Source: Dryas octopetala (lineage: Eukaryota > Streptophyta > Magnoliopsida > Rosales > Rosaceae). From it: 64,000 nucleotides of DNA. The stretch spans positions 29,312,698-29,376,697 of the forward strand of contig OY992833.1 of assembly GCA_963921425.1 (NCBI GenBank), written 5' to 3'. A program made the position numbers and the translations under genes. Shown in pieces: positions 55,092 to 64,000 of the stretch. The notes under the pieces are model-generated. The model did no database searches. It saw only the letters and a list, made by a program, of their open reading frames with translations, and was not told the DNA's origin. Position 1 is the first letter of the stretch. Every line of letters starts with the position of its first letter.

Positions 55092-58000
55092 TTTAGAATA
55101 AAGAAATATTGGATGGCTGGGCTCAATTAGTCCACCTTAATATTATTTGATATTGTACCTTTTCAGGCACAACCAATCGAATGTTGCCAGACCCCAATAC
55201 TCCATCCTCTGCTAGATATACTACATTGTCACCCAAATAATGTAGCTAATAATAATTATATATGGTATCTTTATAGAACAAACTTATCCAAATTAAGCTT
55301 TTAGCTTTACAGATATTTGACAATGATGAAAAGGGTTGCTTAATTAATCTATATAAATACTCAATAATGTTTATAATATTCTCTGTTTACATTTTGCTTT
55401 AAATGATTGAGAAAATATTAATAATAATCAATTGGTTCGTGTATGGTGATAGTTGCAGTTGGTTAATTATGTGACAGATGGAGGTTCTGCAGTTTCTTAT
55501 TTCTACCGAGAGATAAGGTGGCCAGTACGTGTTGTCCTTATCATGCATTCCTTGATTAACTAGTCATCACAATTAACAGATTAAACCCATTAATAATTAT
55601 CTAATATCCATTAGCTAGCCCATGTTCTTAGTTTCCAACTATCTATGGTTCTCTGTTATTGTAATTCCTCTTTTTTTGTTCATTCTATATGAGTGGTACT
55701 TTTGGTGTGGCCGGTTTGACTACGAAAGAAGAATTGCTTTGTGGTGATTAATCATGGGAATCACTATATGGGTTATTGGGTTATTCACCACTATAGTGCA
55801 TGAAGCATTATTAATAAAATCTTAAGTTAATAAAGCACAGAAGCAACATTGAAAATCTGGTCCGAACAAGTGTGCCACTAGATGAACAATGTTACTTATT
55901 TATACCAAGTATAGGTGAGGACTGCAGCTGATTTGATTTGGATTTTTTGGTTCAATATGTGATGTATATAGTGAGGCAAAACCTGAAATTAAGTAATCAA
56001 TTTGTATTGAACATATATAAACTGTCCCGAATGATGCTAACACAAAACGTCATTTGTCACACTACATGAATAAATAGAAGGTGGTGGCCATCCAAACAAA
56101 CACGTATCATTGTCTGGAATCTAAGGTTGAAACAAAAACACACGGTTGTAATTATGGGAATTAAGTGGATGTCACTTGGCATAACATTAATTTTAATAAG
56201 ACCAATCCATGATATATATCCATCAGTGTCACAGTGTCACTTCTTCTACACACAACTTGCGTTACGGCAGCATATATATATGTGTTGAAATTGAACATGC
56301 TGGTATGGCCCTCTTAGGATCTCCACTACAGATTTTTCAACAGGTTGTTGCCATGTACCATTCACTGGACACAACATTTTATTTGACTTCATGAATAATC
56401 AAGGTAGTCAGCTTTTCAATTCCATCCTCCTCCATGATCAAATGGCAATCAAGTTTAAGATATTAATGTTGCAATATAATGGTTGTGGAATTTTTTTTAA
56501 AAAAGGGTCAATTCATTAGTGCTGTCCAAAGGGTCAATGCTGCATTTGTAGTTTGGGACCAAATTTTCAAAACATGCAGTACGGATGTGAAGACTAATTT
56601 GACATCTTTAATAGCATGGGGTTTTAGCCATTATGCTGACTGATGAGCCTTAGTGTATATTGTATTGGCACCTAAGGATATGCACAGGAGTGGTACTGGA
56701 AACAGAGCACCCAAGCAAGCCCTGCATTGCGTTATTGAGTGAGAGATGGTATTAGGCAGAAGACTTTCAGAATTGTGTATATAAAGTGGTGCACCCAGAT
56801 GATGATCATGATGGCCTTTGATTATTTACAGGAAATTAATCAAATCTGAGAGCCATGTCAAGAATAAAAAAATATATATATATATATATATGTATATGTT
56901 TCTCAGAAAATTAAGTACTGAACTATTGCAACACCTTACTGTACTTTATTTAGAGCTAGCTGAAAATTTTTAACACCTAGCTTACTCTGTTTGCAAATAT
57001 TCCAACTGCAAGCTTAATTTGACACAACATTCTCATAGCTGGCTTTAGTACTTTGATTATGTTCCTAAATGGACATGACAAGCAGCTGGCTAAAATTAAT
57101 AGTTTCCTAAATAAGAAATTATTCTAATGGAGAGAACAGATTCCTCAAGATTCTGTCCTGTTTTGCATAATATGCATGATATGTCATGTAGTACCATCAA
57201 AGCAAAATGGAACCTATCTAGCTAGCTTTAATAAATTTAAGTTAGGCAGCACTGCACCAGCTGTGTGTATATGAACTTCAATCATGTATTTTCACCTAAA
57301 ATATATTGAATGATAAATAATATGGAAGCTGGGTGAAATGTATAATGGAAGTCAGAATCCAAGAAAGCTAGAAATGAAATGACAATTCCCACTCAAAACT
57401 GCATAAAAGACAGGCTAGCTAGCTAGCTGGTGGTACAATGCTGCATAGTCACCATAATTATGGCACTAGATGAGCTTCAGATCGATCATCATGTATATAG
57501 TTAGATTCAAATTGGCTGTACACCACTAGAAAGCTTCAACTATGGCATGTTTGTTGAACATATAGCTTCCACAACTGCAGGCATGTACGGTATTCCTTCT
57601 TTAAAGAACATTTGGAATCTTGTACCTGTATATAAAATAGGGTTTTGTGTGTAGAGGACAATTTTTTAGATTTTGGAAATCAGGTTCTGATTTTAGTGGA
57701 CAGTACACAAAATCTACTTACCAGAAGATTGTGACTCAAGTGACATAATTGGCATGTATGTAGTAGTTGATTTCTATATCTTTCTTGCTTTTTTATTTTT
57801 CACAAAAATCCAATCAATAATAACAAAAATAACAAAGCAAGAAGAACCATTTTGGTGAGGAAGCAAGAATAGTTTTGCTCGAATGAAATTTCGAATGCAA
57901 CACTCCCAATTTGTTATATGTTAAATGTATAATTCCTTAGGGTTTGGCGAAAGATCTTCCACTAATTGCACCTACAGTTTTCCCTGCTATCTGTTGTGAG

Positions 58001-58593
58001 CAGATTAGGACTTATTATTAGAATATATAAAGCCTCATAAGCCCTAGGGCTCACTTAGTGAAGCGAAAGTGATGAGAAGGGTTAGGATTAAAACATTTCA
58101 GCACTAATGGCAATAAGAATGTCATGATTCGATCCAATTAGGACCTATTTGTCCACAACCCACCACTCTACAGGTTTCTCATGCTGTTGTGGAGTCATCG
58201 TTAAGACAGGAATATCAGTCCAGTAAGCACGCATGATGCACACCACTATCTTTTGTATGAAGCCATGGAATATTGATACAGACCATAATCTATACTGTGT
58301 AACATTTATAGTTATATGTAGTTGTACATGTAAATAACACTCACAAGTAGCCTTAAGAAAATGAAAAGAAAAGAAAACCATGCAGCCTTATCCAGACCTA
58401 AGCAATGTGCAAATTAAAAGCAATTCAGCATTTCACCATTGCAGTAGAATTCTATATGTATAATATGTATAGAGCATTCCTCATCAACTTAGCCTCCAAA
58501 TAACAGCAACCCTTAACAAAATTAAACAAGACTACGAAGGAAAAAACAAGTGGAATGCTCAGTTAACAAGTTGCTGTACACCCAAAACTTCGC

Positions 58594-61500
58594 TCATCCT
58601 GTATTTCTCATCCCAGCAGCAATCCCATTTATTGTGATAAGCAATGCATCTCTGAGTTTATTATTATCATCATCGCGCCTCAATCTCTTCAGTACCTCAA
58701 CCTGTAACATGTTCATAGGATTGAGATAGGGAAGCCTGCTCTCAATCAGCCTCCTCAAGCTACGATTATTCTCGGATAGTTTCTCATGCCCGCTAATCAC
58801 CAACACATATTTCTCTGCCTTCAAGAGCTCCTTTCTCAGTTCAGAACCAAGCTCTTGTCTGCTTTCTGAGACAAGGACTTCATCGTAGTGTTTGGCTATA
58901 GGGGTGTCTGCCTTCCCTAAAACCATCTCTATAAGGTCAATGGTAGACTGAAAGAAAGGCCATTCTTTGTACATCGCTTTTAAGTCTTCAGTGTTTCCCT
59001 TCTCGCAAACCCCCATTAAACCTGCTCCAACTCCAAGCCAAGCTGGAAGGACAAATCTGGTTTGGGTCCATGCAAAAACCCATGGAATTGCACGAAGATG
59101 TCCAATTCCTGTAGAGCTCTTTCTTCTTGTGGGGCGGCTTCCTATGTTGAGGAAGCCAAGCTCTGCCTGGGGCGTAGCCTCATGAAAGTAGGCAAGGAAT
59201 TCTGGATTTTCATAGACTATGCTCCGGTAATTCTGACAACTGATTTTTGAGATCTCCTCCATGAGGTTACGCCACTTTTCTTCTCGAGGTGGCTGTGGAG
59301 GACGTAAGGTTGCAAGCAGCACAGCTGTTGTGTGTATCTCTAGCTGCCTGACAGCAATTTGTGGCAGCCCAAATTTCGCCTGTACCATCTCTCCTTGCTC
59401 AGTTGACCGTAGGGTGCCCTGGCAATTTTATAAGCCACAATAGGTTACATGAAATAGAGTAGAAAGGTTTGCGTGTTTTATTTAACCATCAGGCATAAGA
59501 TTACACAAATTCAGAAACAACAGAGAATGTACACTACACAAATCCAACCTAGACAGGCATGCGCATGGTTAATTACACTATTAAGTAAAATCGTGAACTG
59601 AAGTAACTTTGCAGATTGGAGTATGGCTTTGTTAAATATAGATCAAGATTGAATATTTCTACTTTCGAAATTTTAAAACTAGAACACAATCAAGATACAG
59701 CAGACTGGTGAATGAAAAACCAAAAAGGTTACCATCACAGAGCCAGGTGGTTGGGATTGAATGGCAAGATATGTAGGGCCACCTCCACGACCAATACTTC
59801 CCCCTCGCCCATGGAACAGAGTTACTTTAATACCATAGTCATTGCATGCAGCCACAACATCCTCTTGAGCTTTGTAAAGTTCCCACGCAGCAGAAAAACG
59901 CCCAGCATCCTTACCAGAATCAGAATATCCAACCATCACCTGTTCAATATAACTTCGTAAGCTTCAAGAGATTCATGGAACCCTACCAAAATTATTCAGA
60001 AACTGCTTCTTGACATAAATACCTCTTGGTGCCCATTATGGTTATTGATGATGTGCTCCAGGTACCAATCAATGGACAATAATTTCCTGATCACTGAGCC
60101 AGCTCCTCTCAAGTCCTTCACAGTTTCAAACAAAGGAACCACCCGCAGCCTATTCCAAGATGTATGAAAAACCAGTGGTGAAATTCATTGTAAGTGCAAA
60201 TTCTAAAGTAATAAAGGCATCATTCCAGGGACAACTTAAAGGCTTCAAATCAATTACCCAACATGTTAAGAAAAGTATTCTCAATGTTCCCCTTCCCCCA
60301 TACTTCTTGGATAATTTACATAAAAGTTAAAGATGATACTACTAAAGTATGAGGTGATTCAACTCTACCTTCTCCTGCCAAATAGCACATAAGAGAAATT
60401 TAAATTTGTGTGGAAAGGAAACCAAAACCCTGTCGTACCAACCCTACTATCTATTTTCTATATAATGAGGAATCAAGATGGGTCATGAGCATGCTTACAA
60501 ACTGCAGGTCCATTTCTGTGTGTATGTGCACAAATTATCAAAAATGATAATATTGAGAAAATGACATAATTTCTGTATATCCTCCCAAGATAATTAATCC
60601 AATAGATAATCATGTAAGATGTAAATTTCAGATGCCATATATAACATTAATGAATATATAGTGATAAACTGTATCTAAAGAAAAAAGACAACCTTTAATC
60701 TAGCAACATCAATATAGAGGTGTTCAGACTTACGTTCCACCAGGACATGGCCTTCCTATCTCCCCACTGACAGCAAGTCGTGCATCTTTCTGCAAAAGCT
60801 CCACAGTAAGGACATCACTTGCCTGCCAAGTACAAAAGACATGGAATGCTGTCAATTTTACTACTCAACTCATCTATAAAAACATTGCGGTTGGGAAAAG
60901 AAAAATTCCTTAAATTTAATGTGCACGAGTTCTGCTTTATAGTGTACAGCTTGAATATGAATCCATGATAGAAGTGGTATGCCATACGTTTGATGCCATA
61001 GAAATCACATAGGCTCCAAGTGATTCACTGCCCAGCTCAGCAGCAACACGGAAAGTATCGAGTACTTCTTTAACATCAGGAGCAACCTGAAAAGATTCAC
61101 ATGAGGAAAGGCATAAGTCTCACACGTGAAGCACAATTTCAGCCAAGGTTTACCTATCCCATCTATAAAAAATGGATTAGGGTTTCACATCACTGAAAAA
61201 AAAAAAAAAAAAGACTAAATTTTGCTAATTTTGATATTATACAGCTATACTTTGCTCTTTGTAACTACACATTTTCAAGCGATTTGTGCTTCTTAAACTT
61301 TTATTTCCCTTTAATATAATTACCACAAATTTTCATAAATCCTAGTATATATATATACGCATTTAGTTTTCAATATAGAAAAAATTTATTCTTAAAATCC
61401 TAGGAAAAAGATTTCAGGTCGAAGTAAATTAGGCTAGTGTTTCTGAATTTTTGAGCATAGTAATTAATTCCGAGTCCCCGACACTAAGCAACTTACCTCC

Positions 61501-64000
61501 ATGCTTGGTGGGACTAGAGGCCTCTTCCCTTTGAGCTCTTTTGTAAGAAATTCCAGCTTCTTTTCTTCATCCCACTCACTGTATGTACCCATATCCAAAT
61601 ATTTGGTAAGTGCATCAAGTGTTTCAGCATGTCTACCAGATTCCTGCCCCATTGCAATCTTCAGTTAAAATATGTTACAAGAGCAAGTAACTTTTTCTTT
61701 TGAGAAGAAAAGAGCAAGTAACTTCTACTGCACCAAAATAGAACACACCTGACGCAAGTCGAGCTTCATTAATACCATCCCAAAGGTAGCAACTCTTCGG
61801 ATCAGATCAGCAAGCCGGCCATCAGCTAGTACCCCAGATCCACATGATTGCTGCAAAAGATGATAGTCGTAATTCAGAATTACCTAGAAGTTTGCATGCA
61901 TACAGATGTGCTGCACATGTGTTTCTGTGCACATGCAAGTGTGATAGAGAGAGAGAGAGTCACTGTTAAGGAGAGATTACCAAAGACTCGTAGCATAGGA
62001 GGAGCGGTTCTAAAAGTTGATCTGCCACGTCATAGTAATCCCATGGATCTGACTCACAAGGAAGATCCTCAAGAAGAAGCTCCAATCGTCTTCGTGTCTT
62101 CATAAGCTGAACCCACAGATCATATACAAACATGAGTAATGATAAAAAGAAAGAAATAACCCTCTAGTCATTCCCTTTCAATAAAGCCTATTTATAACAA
62201 AACAAAAAAAAAAAAGAGTGATAGAAAAATTGTCAAACATGGACAAGGATGTTAAGAATATTAAAGACAAGCTTCGCCATGTAGCCAATGACAACATACT
62301 TGACATAATTGAAGCATCAGTGGCTAAACACTACCTTTTCTTTTATATTACCAAGAACAATTCTATAAGGAGCAATTGCAGATCTCTGAGGGGGCCTTGG
62401 CTCTAAAAGCTTCTGGAAACTGGACCTTCCAATCTGGGATTCAGCAAACAGTTTCCTTTGAGCAAGTAGTTGACTAGAATTAAAAGAGGAAGACCCTGAA
62501 GATCCACTTGTCATCAACCGCATGTTGCGAAGGGCATTCTGGGATGAAGACTTTGACCTTGAAGATCCCTGACCATCCTGGAAAATGACAGATAACAAAG
62601 ATTCATAAGTAACTACTGGCTATGATGGAAATTGTTGATGCAAAACCGGTGGTAGACGCAAATGCAGCATCCTGGAACTTGTTTTACCTGACAATTCAGC
62701 GGCATGTGATCAGTCCGAGGGAGTTCAGTTCTAGGGTACTGGGAATCACCATCATTGCATTCTGCATGAAGAGGTAAGTTCAAAGGGATTGAGAAACCAT
62801 CGGTAAAATTGGTCAGAAAACACATTAGTTGCTAGGTAAATAAACACTTTAGGGAACGTTAAACAACTGAAGAGATAAACAAGAATCGCTATTATGAATT
62901 ATTGGTGTAAGGAAAGAGTTAGCTTACTCTATTACAGACAATAAAATAATATTTTCTTGGTCAAATTTTGGTTCCCTCCACACTTGATTATGAATTGAAC
63001 TCCAGATGGATCATTTCAAATGCTTTGCAACAAAGAAAAATTACATTTGGGATTGATGTGGGTTCTCCTTGTAACAGAGTTGAGCAAGTATTCATTTATG
63101 CAACAAGAGATGGTCGCAGATGACATAAAAATAGGATGAAAATAAAAAAACCCTTGAAATCCTGATTTCTTTATATGATAAATAACTAAACGATTACGGT
63201 TTTGTGAGGATAATCAGATGTTCACCAGTGCAAGCGGGTTGATCAGCTCTAGCTGGAAGTTGTGTTGGAAGGGCCGCAGCTTGTTGCTTCAACTGACTTC
63301 TATTATGATACTGATTCCTACTCTCATGCCGATCCTCAGATAAATCTTCTGGAGAAATTTTGAATTAGCTTAAAATTATAAAATTTAATAACAAGTATTG
63401 TGAACATCTATTAAATAGATATTGAATCCTTCAGAAATCCAAGAGAGATGACCAGTAGTACACACATTAATTTAGAAGACTTGGGGTTTGATGAGTCAAA
63501 TTGCCCTTATTCAACATACATAATATTGTGAACGGAAGACAACAATTTCTCACTTTATTTATTTTCAACTTAGTAACCATGTGGTCTATCTCCCACATGG
63601 TAGGCACTGAAGTAAGAGTTTATTGACATATCACAGACCTAAGATCAGAACCTTAAACTAACTCAATCCCACCCAACACTGTTAACTCCTAGCAAAAGCT
63701 CAAGCAATAACAATCTTGATGCAAGGAAAAAAAAGTGAAACATAGGAGTAATTTGTTAAGGCAATATGCAAAGGAAAGCAATCGCTGACATAAAAATGAC
63801 AGGTGAAACTATGCTTGGGTATGAATCATACGATACCAAGCAGTCAATGTATCAATGCAAAAGAACTGCAACGTGCCAAACCTTGCTCTAGAATTTCCTG
63901 TGCCAGTCTTGACAGTCTATCACTGCACCGGTTCATGGATAGTTCAAATTTGAGGCTATCAATTTCTCGAATGTAGAGATCAATAGCCATCCACCTAGAT
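58594..64000 (-). CDS. PPC4: Bacterial-type phosphoenolpyruvate carboxylase (PPC4 type), C-terminal part
   Basis: Twelve exons (minus) are visible and join in frame: 63882-64000 (cut by the window edge), 63226-63348, 62688-62761, 62335-62577, 61981-62106, 61749-61850, 61497-61643, 60988-61086, 60734-60822, 60023-60149, 59733-59939, 58594-59418; together 759 residues. Seen: catalytic motifs [40 protein letters not shown] and [12 protein letters not shown], and the C-terminal end RNTG. Known: plant-type PEPC ends QNTG and carries an N-terminal phospho-serine, whereas (R/K)NTG marks bacterial-type PEPC, which joins plant-type subunits in a class-2 complex that is less sensitive to malate. The Ser-rich, probably disordered insert in the 62335-62577 exon ([29 protein letters not shown]) is the BTPC-specific region for binding and phosphorylation. 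About 270 N-terminal residues lie right of the window. Arabidopsis PPC4 is At1g68750. Confidence 0.96.

Larger units (their letters stand above)
49200..58380. other. 9 kb AT-rich spacer between ABCG21 and bacterial-type PEPC
   Basis: No gene supported. It contains the ABCG21 promoter at its left and the PEPC 3' flank at its right. Repeats listed separately: a small MITE (51383-51570), a compound microsatellite (52932-52977), a 70-bp tandem duplication (54576-54715) and a TRIM element (54748-55091). Open frames near 54447-54825 arise from the duplicated AT-rich unit. Confidence 0.6.

Overview
This window is nuclear DNA of a eudicot plant. The genes carry many short introns with GT-AG borders, spacers are long and AT-rich, foldback elements (MITE-like) are common, and every recognisable protein is closest to an Arabidopsis-type plant family. 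A woody rosid (for example Rosaceae) would fit, but I cannot fix the genus by eye. I see no tRNA, rRNA, CRISPR or bacterial-type feature.

Layout, left to right: first coding exon of a P4-ATPase flippase (ALA9/10/12 type, minus, running off the left edge); an 8.5 kb spacer with several foldback elements; chloroplast tRNA adenosine-34 deaminase TADA (plus, 4 exons); a lysine-rich GPI-anchored arabinogalactan protein (plus, 2 exons); a plastid-type DNL/Zim17 zinc-ribbon protein (minus, 4 exons); a PHO1;H1-type SPX-EXS phosphate exporter (minus, 14 exons, one a GC-AG intron); a 12 kb spacer rich in small repeats; an ICME-like methylesterase (ICMEL1 type, plus, 11 exons); two tandem copies of a tiny Lys/Ala/Pro-rich protein gene (minus) flanking an F-box/DUF295 remnant; an ABCG21-type half-size ABC transporter (minus, 5 exons); a 9.4 kb spacer holding a miniature LTR element (TRIM); and a bacterial-type PEP carboxylase (PPC4 type, minus, 12 exons visible, running off the right edge).

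The genes do not form one pathway. Plastid translation (TADA), plastid chaperone upkeep (zinc ribbon), membrane lipid asymmetry (ALA), phosphate export (PHO1;H1), cell-surface glycoprotein (AGP), prenyl-protein methyl turnover (ICMEL), ABC export (ABCG21) and anaplerotic carbon (PPC4) sit side by side. What links them is gene order. From memory, ALA9-TADA-AGP19-Zim17-PHO1;H1-PPC4 are consecutive at Arabidopsis At1g68710-68750, ICMEL1 lies beside ALA12 (At1g26120/26130), and ABCG21 beside ALA10 (At3g25620/25610). The window looks like the unsplit ancestral block that was thinned out across three Arabidopsis segments. Exon borders below were set by reading frame, splice dinucleotides and protein family fit; UTRs are not resolved.
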